A stretch of DNA of 64,000 nt from Pseudomonas endophytica (GTDB lineage Bacteria > Pseudomonadota > Gammaproteobacteria > Pseudomonadales > Pseudomonadaceae): NCBI RefSeq assembly GCF_001411475.1, contig NZ_LLWH01000231.1:1-64000 (forward strand), given 5' to 3'. The notes under the pieces were generated by a model. The model was not told where the DNA came from and searched no databases. It saw only the letters and a list, made by a program, of their open reading frames with translations. A program made the position numbers and the translations under genes. Positions 41,209-50,548 of this stretch are shown here, piece after piece. The first letter of the stretch is position 1. Every line of letters starts with the position of its first letter.

Positions 41209-42594
41209 TTATTTCAGTTCAATGGTGACGGACTTGAGCACCTGAGCGCTCGGGCTGTGAAAATCGACTTTTAATTGCTGCCCTTCCAGCGTCAGACAGG
41301 CGAAGTTGTTTTCACTGACCATAGGACCGGTGAGCGTGGGTAAGTAAGCACCTGTTGTATTACTGGCCAGAGGTGCATCCAGCACTAAATTATTGGCTTT
41401 CGCATAAGGCAACACTAAGGCATTGCACAGGGGCGAGGACACAATGCAGTGCGTCGTGAAGTCGGGGTCTTGGCTGTGTTTTAACTCGCACGCGAGCGAG
41501 CCGTGTATATCTCCGCAGATAAAAATGACGTTCTTGATGGCGTTTGAGCGGATAGCTTCCAAGAGGCGATGACGTTGCTCTGCAAAGCCTTTCCAGCCGT
41601 CCTCGCCATGGCTGTCTTGATCGGGCATGAACAAGACGCTGCTGACGATGAATTTCACTTTCGCGGTGCTGCTGACTAACCATTTGTAAAGCGCTTGCTC
41701 TTGCGCAACACCGATCATCGCTCTGCCACTACGCGTTAAAACGCGCTCGGTGCGACAGTCCATCACAAACCAGTCGGTGTCACCGTCAGCGAAGGTGTAC
41801 CAGTACTTTTTTATGTCTCGGTTGATACGTCCATTCGCGAGCAGCCCTAGGGCAGGGCTATTGCTGGATTGGAAGGTTTCGTAAGCTTGTATCGCATTGC
41901 GATAGAGCTCGTCGTCATCGTGGTCGCGTTTGGACGGCCAGTTATCTTCGATTTCATGATCGTCGAGAATCATGTAGGTCGGCGTGCTGGACATCAGTTG
42001 GCGTATGTAAGGCTGTGTGAACGCTGCTTGGTATCTGAGTGAGATGTCAGCGTACTCGCGGTCTGGCCATGCAATGTTCAAGTCATCGACGTACACCTGA
42101 TCTCCGATCATTAGCACGCCATCAAGGGGTTCGTGGGTAGACAGGGATTGGATAGCATTGAAAATTTTGTCACCCACAGCTGGCATTACTGGGGTTTTGT
42201 TACGGAACAAGAGGTAACGGCATGAGCCCACGATGTACCGATGCACGCGGTCACGCTTGGGTGATGCGGATTTAAACCGATAAAGAGTCGAGGGCCATTT
42301 AAACTCAATTTTCGCGGCCATCTCGACCGTGTGATCAAGGGGCGCTGTGAACCAGCCTGCCTGATATTCGTACTGGGTGTCTGGGCTCAAGCCGCTCAGA
42401 ACCAAGGTGTCGGACATGTCGTAAGCCTCGCTGAGCCTTGAGTACAGGCCAGCAGACCATGACTGTGTGCCTGCCTTACGGTGACGAATAGCGGCGAAAA
42501 CACCGACTTGGTTTTTGTGATCTCCCCGCAAGAAAATACGGGTGTGTTCAGGCGTGGTGTAGCCCACGATGGGGCCAACAGTGGGTTCATTCAC
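41209..42594 (-). CDS. PhoD-like metallophosphatase without signal peptide
   Basis: This 461-residue protein has the PhoD/alkaline phosphatase D fold. A fibronectin-like N-terminal domain (LVLSGLSPDTQYEYQAGWF) is followed by a calcineurin-like metal-binding core. The metal ligands are visible in MIGDQVYVDD, ILDDHEIEDNW and FICGDIHGS. Family members hydrolyse phosphomonoesters or diesters. Classical PhoD is Tat-exported, but this one starts MNEPTVGPIVGYTTPEHTR with no signal peptide, so it looks cytoplasmic or leaderless. The start is GTG at 42594, with AAGGA 8 bp upstream. The substrate is unknown. Confidence 0.8.
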   Translation of the reverse strand: MNEPTVGPIVGYTTPEHTRIFLRGDHKNQVGVFAAIRHRKAGTQSWSAGLYSRLSEAYDMSDTLVLSGLSPDTQYEYQAGWFTAPLDHTVEMAAKIEFKWPSTLYRFKSASPKRDRVHRYIVGSCRYLLFRNKTPVMPAVGDKIFNAIQSLSTHEPLDGVLMIGDQVYVDDLNIAWPDREYADISLRYQAAFTQPYIRQLMSSTPTYMILDDHEIEDNWPSKRDHDDDELYRNAIQAYETFQSSNSPALGLLANGRINRDIKKYWYTFADGDTDWFVMDCRTERVLTRSGRAMIGVAQEQALYKWLVSSTAKVKFIVSSVLFMPDQDSHGEDGWKGFAEQRHRLLEAIRSNAIKNVIFICGDIHGSLACELKHSQDPDFTTHCIVSSPLCNALVLPYAKANNLVLDAPLASNTTGAYLPTLTGPMVSENNFACLTLEGQQLKVDFHSPSAQVLKSVTIELK

Positions 42595-42776
42595 ATCGAA
42601 ATCCTTGCTGATGTTTGGCGACTAATGTCGCGGCGTTGATGTCCATTTGTTAACCGTAGTGGTGCTCGAAAGGATCATCTCTTCCAAAAATCAGCAGGTG
42701 TTGTAGTGCCATGCGGTTGTGCAATGCCGGATTTTTCCAATCGCAAAATAAACAACCCTCAACACGCCTAACCCGC

Positions 42777-42810
42777 GTAGGAGCTGCCGCAGGCTGCGAT
42801 CTATTGATCT
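42777..42810. repeat. Single REP element downstream of aceF
   Basis: GTAGGAGCTGCCGCAGGCTG then CGATCTATTGATC, one REP arm without its inverted partner. It is in the 359-bp interval (42595-42953) between the PhoD-like start and the aceF stop, which holds no gene. Confidence 0.7.
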
Positions 42811-42853
42811 TTACAAGCACAAGAACGGGTTGGGTTGAGGGCGGAATTTCAGG

Positions 42854-42886
42854 CAAAAAAAGCCCCGCCTGATGGGCGGGGTTGAG
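42854..42886 (-). terminator. Intrinsic terminator of aceEF
   Basis: Read on the minus strand, AACCCCGCC-CATC-AGGCGGGGCT is followed by a seven-base T run. It lies about 70 bp after the aceF stop. Confidence 0.88.
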
Positions 42887-42918
42887 GTACGAGCGTGGCG
42901 CTCGGAAAACAGTGCGCA

Positions 42919-42947
42919 GCCCCGGCCTTCGGTGAGGAAGGCCGGGG
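42919..42947 (-). terminator. GC-rich hairpin directly after aceF
   Basis: GCCCCGGCCTT and AAGGCCGGGGC form an 11-bp stem 7 bp after the aceF stop. It has no T run, so it is more likely an mRNA-stabilising 3' stem than the main terminator. Confidence 0.6.
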
Positions 42948-42953
42948 CGGGGC

Positions 42954-44600
42954 TTACAGCAAGATAGTGCGGATGTCGCCCAGCAGCTGGCTCAGGCGCT
43001 GAGTGAAGCGTGCCGCAGCGGCGCCGTTGATCACGCGGTGATCGTAGGACAGCGACAGTGGCAGCATCAGTTTCGGCTGGAAGGCTTTACCGTCCCAGAC
43101 TGGCTGAATGGTTGCCTTGGAAACGCCGAGGATCGCCACTTCCGGTGCGTTGACGATCGGCGTGAAGCCGGTGCCGCCAATGTGACCGAGGCTGGAAATG
43201 GTGAAGCAAGCGCCCTGCATGTCGTCAGCGGTAAGCTTCTTGTCACGGGCTTTGGCAGCCAGTGCAGCCGCTTCCGCTGCCAGTTGCAACAGGCTCTTCT
43301 GATCAACGTTCTTGATCACAGGCACCAGCAAGCCGTCCGGGGTATCTACGGCGAAGCCGATGTGGACGTATTTCTTGCGGATGATCGCTTTGCCGCTTGG
43401 CGCCAGCGAACTGTTGAAGTCTGGCATTTCCTTGAGCAGGTGAGCGCAGGACTTGAGCAGCAGAGGCAGTACGGTCAGTTTCACACCGGCTTTTTCTGCA
43501 ACGGCTTTTTGTGCCACGCGGAAAGCTTCCAGCTCGGTGATGTCAGCCTGATCGAACTGAGTCACGTGCGGGATGTTTAGCCAGCTGCGATGCAGGCTCG
43601 ACGCGCCGATTTGCATCAGGCGGGTCATCGCCACTTCTTCTACTTCACCAAAACGGCTGAAGTCGCCAGTCGGGATCGGCGGAATGCCAGCGCCACCGGT
43701 TGCGCCAGCGGCTGGAGCTTCCTTGGCCTTCTGCAGAGCCGTTTTAACGTAAGCCTGCACGTCTTCTTTTAGGACGCGACCGTGTGGGCCACTTGGGCTC
43801 ACCGCGCTCAGCTCAACGCCGAACTCACGGGCCAGTTGACGCACGGCAGGGCCAGCGTGAACTTTGGCACCGCTAGGTGCTGGTGCGCCAGCCGGTGCCG
43901 GTGCCGGAGCAGGTGCTGCATCAGCTTTGGCGGCTGGCGCAGGTGCAGCGGCGGGAGCTTGTGCTTTTTCAGCAGGCGCTGGCGCAGCTTGAGCCGGTGC
44001 CGCAGGCGCAGCAGCGCCCGCCACTTTCAGCTTAAGGATGAAGTCGCCAGTGCCTACTTCGTCGTCCAGCTTGACCGAAACGCTTTCCACCACACCGGCG
44101 GCTGGCGATGGGATTTCCATGCTGGCCTTGTCGGATTCAAGGGTGATCAACGATTGATCAGCCTCAACGGTGTCGCCTGCCTTGACCAACACTTCGATGA
44201 TTTTGGCTTTACCCGACGAGCCGATGTCCGGGACATGAATGTCCTGAACAGACGAGCTTGCAGGCTCTGCAGCCGGGGCCGCAGGGGCTTCGGCTGCAGG
44301 GGTGTCAGCTGGCTTTTCAGCCGCGGCAGGCGCTGGCGCTTCAGCTTTAGGGGCCTGGGCAGCGTCACCTTCGACTTCCAGCTCAAGCAGTTCGTCGCCT
44401 TCTTTCAAGCGGTCGCCCAGCTTTACTTTTAGGCTTTTCACGACGCCGGCTTTAGGCGCAGGAATTTCCATGCTCGCCTTGTCAGATTCCAGAGTCAGAA
44501 TGCTCTGATCGGCCTCGACACGGTCGCCCACTTTTACAAACAGTTCGATGACTTCGCCGTCACCGCTGCCGATGTCAGGTACTCGAATGAGTTCGCTCAC
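42954..44600 (-). CDS. aceF: Pyruvate dehydrogenase E2, dihydrolipoamide acetyltransferase
   Basis: This 548-residue core subunit of the pyruvate dehydrogenase complex transfers the acetyl group from lipoamide to coenzyme A. It has two lipoyl domains, each with the lysine in ESDKASMEIP (about residues 41 and 158). Alanine/proline-rich flexible linkers join them. The E3-binding domain is GPAVRQLAREFGVELSAVSP and the catalytic domain occupies about residues 310-548. The active-site histidine motif reads DHRVINGAAAARF. The second lipoyl unit is a typical feature of Pseudomonas E2. It starts at GTG 44600 with GAGG 9 bp upstream, 11 bp after aceE. Confidence 0.97.
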   Translation of the reverse strand: MSELIRVPDIGSGDGEVIELFVKVGDRVEADQSILTLESDKASMEIPAPKAGVVKSLKVKLGDRLKEGDELLELEVEGDAAQAPKAEAPAPAAAEKPADTPAAEAPAAPAAEPASSSVQDIHVPDIGSSGKAKIIEVLVKAGDTVEADQSLITLESDKASMEIPSPAAGVVESVSVKLDDEVGTGDFILKLKVAGAAAPAAPAQAAPAPAEKAQAPAAAPAPAAKADAAPAPAPAPAGAPAPSGAKVHAGPAVRQLAREFGVELSAVSPSGPHGRVLKEDVQAYVKTALQKAKEAPAAGATGGAGIPPIPTGDFSRFGEVEEVAMTRLMQIGASSLHRSWLNIPHVTQFDQADITELEAFRVAQKAVAEKAGVKLTVLPLLLKSCAHLLKEMPDFNSSLAPSGKAIIRKKYVHIGFAVDTPDGLLVPVIKNVDQKSLLQLAAEAAALAAKARDKKLTADDMQGACFTISSLGHIGGTGFTPIVNAPEVAILGVSKATIQPVWDGKAFQPKLMLPLSLSYDHRVINGAAAARFTQRLSQLLGDIRTILL

Positions 44601-44611
44601 AAAAATTATCC

Positions 44612-47164
44612 TCAGCAGTCCAGTGGGTTGCGTTTGTCCGGGTTGATGCCGAACTTGACGATAGCGTCTGCTACCACCTTAGGTTCGATCTCACCACGGT
44701 CAGCCAGCGCTTCTAGGGCTGCCAACACCACGAAGTGACGGTCTACTTCAAAGAAGTGACGCAGTTTTTTACGGCTGTCGCTGCGGCCGAAACCGTCAGT
44801 GCCCAGCACTTTGAATTCCTTAACCGGTACCCACTGACGAATCTGCTCAGCAAACAGCTTCATGTAGTCAGTAGAAGCAATGACCGGACCTTTACGGCCA
44901 GTCAGGCACTCTTCAACGAAGGTAAGCTGTGGCTTCTGGCCAGGGTGCAGACGGTTGTGACGTTCAACGGCCAGGCCGTCGCGACGCAGTTCGTTGAAGC
45001 TGGTTACGCTCCAGACGTCAGCGCCGACGTTGAACTCTTCACGCAGGATTTTCGCCGCTTCACGCACTTCACGCAGGATGGTGCCGGAGCCCATCAGTTG
45101 CACGTGGTGCGCTGCTTCTTTGGTGTCTTCTTCTAGCAGGTACATCCCTTTGACGATGCCTTCTTCGACACCGGCTGGCATGGCTGGCTGCTGGTACGAC
45201 TCGTTCATCACGGTGATGTAGTAGAAGACGTCCTGTTGCTCTTCGGTCATCTTCTTCATGCCGTCCTGAATGATCACCGCCAGCTCATAGCCGTAGGTTG
45301 GATCGTAGGTGCGGCAGTTAGGGATGGTGGCCGCCAGGATGTGGCTGTGACCATCTTCGTGTTGCAGGCCTTCACCGTTGAGCGTCGTACGCCCGGCGGT
45401 GCCGCCGATCAGGAAGCCACGGGTGCGGCTGTCGCCTGCGGCCCATGCCAAGTCACCAATACGCTGGAAGCCAAACATCGAGTAGAAGATGTAGAACGGC
45501 AGCATTGGCTGGTTGTGGTTCGAGTACGAAGTACCGGCTGCGATGAAGGAGCTCATGGCGCCTGCTTCGTTGATGCCCTCTTCGAGGATCTGACCTTTTT
45601 TGTCTTCCTTGTAGAACATCACTTGGTCTTTATCGACTGGCTCGTAGAGCTGGCCAACAGACGAGTAGATGCCTAACTGACGGAACATACCTTCCATACC
45701 GAAGGTACGGGCTTCGTCCGGGATGATCGGAACGATACGCTGACCGATGTCTTTGTCTTTCACCAGCTGTGCCAGGATGCGCACAAACGCCATGGTGGTG
45801 GAAATTTCACGATCACCAGAACCGTCAAGGATGGCCTTGAGGGTGTCCAGTGGCGGGGTCGGAATGCTCATGCTCTTAGCGCGACGCTGAGGCACGAAAC
45901 CGCCCAATGCAGTGCGACGCTCGCTCAAGTAGCGGGCTTCGGCGCTGCCTTCTTCTGGTTTGAAGAACGGCAGGTTTTCCAGTTCGTCGTCTTTGACCGG
46001 GATATCGAAACGATCGCGGAACAACTTTAGGCTGTCGACATCGACTTTCTTGGTGTTGTGCGCAGTGTTTTTCGCTTCGCCAGCGCCAGTGCCATAACCT
46101 TTGATGGTTTTGGCCAGAATAACGGTTGGCTGGTTTTTGTGGTTGACCGCTTCGTGGTACGCCGCGTAGACCTTGTACGGGTCGTGGCCACCACGGTTGA
46201 GTTTCCAGATCTCGTCGTCGGACAGATCTTCAACCATCGCCTTGAGTTCTGGCGTGTTGAAGAAGTGTTCACGCACGAACGCGCCGTCTTTGGCTTTGTA
46301 GTTCTGGTACTCGCCGTCGATCACTTCGTCCATACGGCGTTGCAGGATGCCGTCGACGTCTTTGGCCAGCAGTGGGTCCCAGAAACGGCCCCAGATGACT
46401 TTGGTGACGTTCCACTGAGCACCGCGGAACACGCCTTCAAGTTCCTGGATGATCTTGCCGTTACCGCGAACCGGGCCGTCGAGGCGCTGCAGGTTGCAGT
46501 TGATAACGAAAATCAGGTTGTCGAGGTTTTCGCGGCCAGCCAAGGAGATGGCGCCCAGAGATTCTGGCTCGTCACACTCGCCGTCGCCCAGGAAACACCA
46601 GACTTTTTGCTTACCTGCCGGGATGTAACCGCGCGATTCCAGGTACTTCATGAAGCGTGCTTGGTAGATCGCCTGGATCGGGCCAAGGCCCATGGATACC
46701 GTCGGGAACTGCCAGAAATCAGGCATCAGCCAAGGGTGCGGGTAGGACGAAAGGCCCTGGCCGTCGACTTCTTGGCGGAAGTTGTTCATTTGTTCTTCGG
46801 TGATGCGACCTTCCATGAACGCACGGGCGTAAACGCCTGGCGAGGTGTGACCTTGGAAGTAGATCAGGTCGCCGCCGTGTTCTTCGGTCGGGGCTTGGAA
46901 GAAGTAGTTGAAGCCGATGTCGTACAACGTTGCGCTGGAAGCGAAGCTGGAGATATGACCGCCCAGGTCAGAATCTTTCAAGTTCGTGCGCATAACCATA
47001 GCCATGGCGTTCCAGCGTACCAACGAGCGAATGCGGCGTTCCATGAACAGGTCGCCAGGCATGCGTGCTTCGTGGGTAACGGGAATCGTGTTGCGGTATG
47101 GAGTCGTGATGGCGTACGGGAGTTGCGAACCGGTGCGAGTAGCGAGCTCACCCATACGGGTCAT
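44612..47164 (-). CDS. aceE: Pyruvate dehydrogenase E1, start unresolved
   Basis: This homodimeric-type E1 decarboxylates pyruvate using thiamine diphosphate and passes the acetyl group to E2. The ThDP/Mg motif GDGECDEPESLGAISLAG and the loop RGNGKIIQELEGVFRGAQW are clear. The first in-frame ATG, at 47164, gives 850 residues. The frame upstream still encodes the conserved N-terminus from DPVETQEW (47245) to DRAHYL. That would make about 881 residues, as in other Pseudomonas AceE, where it is preceded by MQDL. Here the codons before Asp read ATT TGT AGT AAA ACT ACA CAC after an in-frame TGA at 47273-47275, and no ATG, GTG or TTG exists. Initiation may be at ATT 47266 or at 47164, or the region may be rearranged or mis-assembled. 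The body of the gene is intact. Confidence 0.93.
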   Translation of the reverse strand: MTRMGELATRTGSQLPYAITTPYRNTIPVTHEARMPGDLFMERRIRSLVRWNAMAMVMRTNLKDSDLGGHISSFASSATLYDIGFNYFFQAPTEEHGGDLIYFQGHTSPGVYARAFMEGRITEEQMNNFRQEVDGQGLSSYPHPWLMPDFWQFPTVSMGLGPIQAIYQARFMKYLESRGYIPAGKQKVWCFLGDGECDEPESLGAISLAGRENLDNLIFVINCNLQRLDGPVRGNGKIIQELEGVFRGAQWNVTKVIWGRFWDPLLAKDVDGILQRRMDEVIDGEYQNYKAKDGAFVREHFFNTPELKAMVEDLSDDEIWKLNRGGHDPYKVYAAYHEAVNHKNQPTVILAKTIKGYGTGAGEAKNTAHNTKKVDVDSLKLFRDRFDIPVKDDELENLPFFKPEEGSAEARYLSERRTALGGFVPQRRAKSMSIPTPPLDTLKAILDGSGDREISTTMAFVRILAQLVKDKDIGQRIVPIIPDEARTFGMEGMFRQLGIYSSVGQLYEPVDKDQVMFYKEDKKGQILEEGINEAGAMSSFIAAGTSYSNHNQPMLPFYIFYSMFGFQRIGDLAWAAGDSRTRGFLIGGTAGRTTLNGEGLQHEDGHSHILAATIPNCRTYDPTYGYELAVIIQDGMKKMTEEQQDVFYYITVMNESYQQPAMPAGVEEGIVKGMYLLEEDTKEAAHHVQLMGSGTILREVREAAKILREEFNVGADVWSVTSFNELRRDGLAVERHNRLHPGQKPQLTFVEECLTGRKGPVIASTDYMKLFAEQIRQWVPVKEFKVLGTDGFGRSDSRKKLRHFFEVDRHFVVLAALEALADRGEIEPKVVADAIVKFGINPDKRNPLDC

Positions 47165-47248
47165 CAGATAGTGAGCACGGTCTTCGCCTTCTTTGTCGAG
47201 AACCGATTCCAGGGCGTCCAGCCATTCCTGGGTTTCGACGGGATCGTG

Positions 47249-47263
47249 TGTAGTTTTACTACA
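47249..47263. promoter_or_regulatory. Palindrome TGTAGT-TTT-ACTACA overlapping the aceE 5' end
   Basis: A perfect 6-bp inverted repeat fits the T-N-G-T-N3-A-C-N-A pattern of FadR-subfamily GntR regulators such as PdhR. It lies exactly where the aceE start codon is expected. Binding should block aceE initiation or elongation. Confidence 0.65.
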
Positions 47264-47300
47264 AATCGCTGCTCATTTCAGCCTTTCAAGTGTTTGACTC

Positions 47301-47315
47301 AGTAGTAAAACTACA
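47301..47315. promoter_or_regulatory. Second palindrome of the same type upstream of aceE
   Basis: AGTAGT-AAA-ACTACA repeats the core of the 47249 site (one outer mismatch) with centres 52 bp apart, about five helical turns. A paired operator for a PdhR-like pyruvate-sensing repressor is likely. No such regulator gene is in the window. Confidence 0.65.
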
Positions 47316-47520
47316 GGGAAACCTTCTGTGGTCATCTGTTGGGTTGTGCGATAAATCGTTATTGTTGGTGCTTGTATCTGTCAATCACATTTTTTGCGCT
47401 ATTTTTTGCTAATTAAATGTTTTTTTGAGCTATTAATAATCTTTGTTCGACAGTTGGGTTTAACCGCTGTTTCTTCCTGTCACCGTACTCGGCATTACCG
47501 TCGCCGATCAAGGATAGACC

Positions 47521-50463
47521 ATGAGCCTTCCCTCGCTTGCCGCAATGCCCTCCCTTTTATTGCCCCTTGCCAGCCGGGCTGAACAGTCCTGGCGTAGCGC
47601 AGTGGCCGGTCTGGAAGGCGAGCAAGGACTCGACGAGTGGTCATCTGAGCGCTGGTCTGATTTTGCCCGCGTGAGTGCGGCGAGCGACTTCTTTATCGAA
47701 CAGGTTTTACGTGACCCTTTGATGTTGCTCGAACTGGTGAGCGCGGGAGCGTTGGACCGCAGCTTCTCTGCGGGTGAACTCTGCGGGCAAATAAGCGAGG
47801 CCGTACAGCAGGCGCAAACCGATGATGAGCTGGGGCGGGTGCTGCGGCGTCAGCGTACACGGCAGCAGGTTCGTATTATCTGGCGTGATCTGACCCGGCA
47901 GGCGGACTTGGTTGAAACGTGCCGTGATTTGTCAGACATGGCCGATGCCAGCATTGATCAGGCGTATCGCTGGCTGTATGAGCGTCATTGCCAGCAGTTT
48001 GGCACCCCGACCGGGCACCGCAGCGGTGAGCCGCAGCACATGGTGATCCTGGGCATGGGCAAGCTCGGTGCAGTCGAGCTGAACCTATCGTCAGACATCG
48101 ACCTGATTTTTGCTTACCCCGAGGGTGGCGAAACCGTCGGCGCTAAACGTGCGTTGGATAACCAAGAGTTCTTTATTCGCCTCGGCCAGCGCCTGATCAA
48201 AGCGCTGGACCCCATGACCGTCGACGGTTTTGTGTTCCGTGTCGACATGCGCCTGCGGCCTTATGGCTCGTCCGGTGCATTGGTGCTGAGTTTTAACGCG
48301 CTGGAACAGTATTACCAAGATCAAGGGCGAGATTGGGAACGCTACGCAATGATCAAGGCGCGGGTAGTGGCCGGTGATCAAGTGATGGGCGCGCAGTTAC
48401 TCGATTTGCTGCGCCCTTTTGTGTATCGGCGCTATCTCGACTTTTCGGCGATTGAAGCGCTGCGCACCATGAAGCAGTTGATCCAGCAGGAAGTACGGCG
48501 CAAGGGGATGGCCGACAACATTAAGTTGGGGGCAGGCGGCATACGTGAGGTCGAGTTTATTGCCCAAGCGTTCCAATTGATCCACGGCGGACGTGACCTC
48601 AGCCTGCAACAGCGACCGCTACTTAAAGTACTGAACATCCTTGAGGGGCAAGGTTATTTACCGCCTGCGGTCATCAGTGAGCTGCGTGAAGGGTACGAAT
48701 TTTTGCGTTACACCGAGCATGCCATTCAGGCCATTGCTGACCGTCAGACGCAAATGCTGCCCGATGGCGAGCAGGATCAGGCGCGTATCGCCTTCATGAT
48801 GGGCTTCGATCATTGGGCGCAATTCCATGAGCGACTTATGGAGTGGCGGGGGCGAATCGACTGGCATTTCCGTCAGGTGATAGCCGACCCGGATGAAGAA
48901 GAAAACATTGATGAAGGTGAATTGATTGTAGGTGGCGAGTGGTTGCCGTTATGGGAAGAAGTCCAAGACGATGCCGCGGCCTGTGCGCAGCTTGAAGAGG
49001 CCGGGTTTGTAGATGCCCCAAAAGCCTTGAAACAATTGGCTAATCTGCGTTGCAGCCCGCAGTTTCGAGCCATGCAACGTGTGGGGCGCGAGCGTTTGGA
49101 TGCCTTTGTCCCGCGCTTGCTGGCACAGGCGGTGGAGCATGCCGACCCGGATCTGGTGCTGGAGCGTGTGCTGCCGCTGGTTGAGGCGGTGGCCCGACGT
49201 TCGGCTTATCTGGTGCTGTTGACCGAGAACCCTGACGCCCTGCGTCGTTTGCTGACTTTATGTGCGGCGAGCCCGTGGATCGCTGAGCAAATCGCCCGTT
49301 TCCCACTGTTATTGGATGAGTTGCTCAATGAAGGACGTTTGTTCAAACCACCTTTGGCGCCAGAGCTAGCCGCAGAGTTGCGCGAGCGGCTCACGCGAAT
49401 CCCTGAAGATGACCTTGAGCAGCAAATGGAAGCGTTGCGTAACTTCAAACTGGCCCATCGCCTGCGCGTTGCAGCGTCTGAAATCGCCGGGAGCCTGCCT
49501 CTGATGAAGGTCAGCGATTACCTGACCTGGTTGGCCGAAGCAATTCTGGAACAAGTGCTGGCGTTGGCTTGGCGTCAGACCGTGGCCAAATACGGCACGC
49601 CGCAACGCCCGAACGGCAGCTTGTGCGACCCTGGCTTCATTATTGTGGGGTACGGCAAAGTGGGCGGTATCGAGTTAGGTCATGGGTCGGATCTGGACTT
49701 GGTATTTATTCACGACGGCGACCCGAATGCCGAAACCGACGGCGCCAAGCCAATCGACAGCGCGCAGTTTTTTACCCGATTGGGCCAGCGGATCATCCAT
49801 TTACTGACCGCGCAGACTAACTCCGGGCAGTTGTATGACGTCGACATGCGCCTACGTCCGTCAGGCGCGTCTGGTTTGTTGGTCAGCTCGCTCGGTGCGT
49901 TTGAGCGCTATCAACAGAATGAGGCGTGGACGTGGGAGCATCAGGCGCTGGTGCGGGCGCGGGTGTTGGTCGGCTGTAAAGAAGTCGGTGCGGCATTTGA
50001 GACGGTCCGAGCGCAGGTATTGGGGCGTGAGCGCGACTTGCCGACGCTGCGTCAAGAGGTCAGCGAGATGCGCGCCAAAATGCGTGACAACCTAGGCACC
50101 CGGATAACCGCTGCCGGCACGGGCGAGAATGCCTTTGAGCCTACGGTGCCGTTCGACCTCAAGCAGGACGCCGGAGGTATCGTCGATATTGAATTTATGG
50201 TGCAATACGCGGCCTTGGCGTGGTCTAGGGAGCACCCGGCGTTACTGCGTTACACCGACAACATCCGCATTCTTGAAGGGCTGGAACAGGCAGGGCTAAT
50301 GCCCGCCACAGATGCCAGCTTGTTGCGTGAGGCTTATAAGGCTTTCCGCGCCGTGGCCCACCGCCAAGCTTTGCAAAAGGAAGCGGGAGTGGTCAGCGCA
50401 GATCAATTGGTAGAGGCGAGACACGATGTTCGGCGTATATGGGCGCAAATGGGCTTGAGCTAA
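47521..50463 (+). CDS. glnE: Bifunctional glutamine synthetase adenylyltransferase/deadenylase
   Basis: This 980-residue protein adds AMP to, and removes it from, glutamine synthetase in response to PII and glutamine. The N-terminal deadenylylation nucleotidyltransferase has GMGKLGAVELNLSSDIDLI near residue 178. The C-terminal adenylylation domain has GYGKVGGIELGHGSDLDLV near residue 710. Both keep the catalytic DxD (SDIDLIF, SDLDLVF). Helical GlnD-like linker bundles lie between them and at the end. The ATG at 47521 has AAGGA 7 bp upstream. It is divergent from aceE across about 250 bp. It is followed by waaF after 149 bp. Confidence 0.97.
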   Translation: MSLPSLAAMPSLLLPLASRAEQSWRSAVAGLEGEQGLDEWSSERWSDFARVSAASDFFIEQVLRDPLMLLELVSAGALDRSFSAGELCGQISEAVQQAQTDDELGRVLRRQRTRQQVRIIWRDLTRQADLVETCRDLSDMADASIDQAYRWLYERHCQQFGTPTGHRSGEPQHMVILGMGKLGAVELNLSSDIDLIFAYPEGGETVGAKRALDNQEFFIRLGQRLIKALDPMTVDGFVFRVDMRLRPYGSSGALVLSFNALEQYYQDQGRDWERYAMIKARVVAGDQVMGAQLLDLLRPFVYRRYLDFSAIEALRTMKQLIQQEVRRKGMADNIKLGAGGIREVEFIAQAFQLIHGGRDLSLQQRPLLKVLNILEGQGYLPPAVISELREGYEFLRYTEHAIQAIADRQTQMLPDGEQDQARIAFMMGFDHWAQFHERLMEWRGRIDWHFRQVIADPDEEENIDEGELIVGGEWLPLWEEVQDDAAACAQLEEAGFVDAPKALKQLANLRCSPQFRAMQRVGRERLDAFVPRLLAQAVEHADPDLVLERVLPLVEAVARRSAYLVLLTENPDALRRLLTLCAASPWIAEQIARFPLLLDELLNEGRLFKPPLAPELAAELRERLTRIPEDDLEQQMEALRNFKLAHRLRVAASEIAGSLPLMKVSDYLTWLAEAILEQVLALAWRQTVAKYGTPQRPNGSLCDPGFIIVGYGKVGGIELGHGSDLDLVFIHDGDPNAETDGAKPIDSAQFFTRLGQRIIHLLTAQTNSGQLYDVDMRLRPSGASGLLVSSLGAFERYQQNEAWTWEHQALVRARVLVGCKEVGAAFETVRAQVLGRERDLPTLRQEVSEMRAKMRDNLGTRITAAGTGENAFEPTVPFDLKQDAGGIVDIEFMVQYAALAWSREHPALLRYTDNIRILEGLEQAGLMPATDASLLREAYKAFRAVAHRQALQKEAGVVSADQLVEARHDVRRIWAQMGLS

Positions 50464-50523
50464 GCTGTCATCACCGTGGGGAGGCATTGTCTGAACCCGT
50501 CAGTTAAGTAAACGTTGCCCCCT

Positions 50524-50548
50524 GTAGGAGTGAGTAAGCTCGCTCCAC
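50524..50548. repeat. REP-like remnant between glnE and waaF
   Basis: GTAGGAGTGAG-TAAG-CTCGCTCCAC is a short hairpin made of a REP end. It occupies the gap where ilvE is found in other Pseudomonas. Confidence 0.6.

Noticed and set aside
43860..44030. Repetitive Ala/Pro/GCx tract considered as a repeat array
   Set aside because: It is the normal flexible linker coding sequence of aceF, not a CRISPR or tandem array.
47262..47276. Five-codon ATG frame MSSDL before aceE
   Set aside because: It stops in the palindrome and is out of frame with AceE; no independent evidence that it is translated.
46058..47305. Antisense open frame of 415 codons opposite aceE
   Set aside because: It lies wholly on the complementary strand of a strongly conserved gene, has no domain or ribosome site, and arises from GC-rich codon use.
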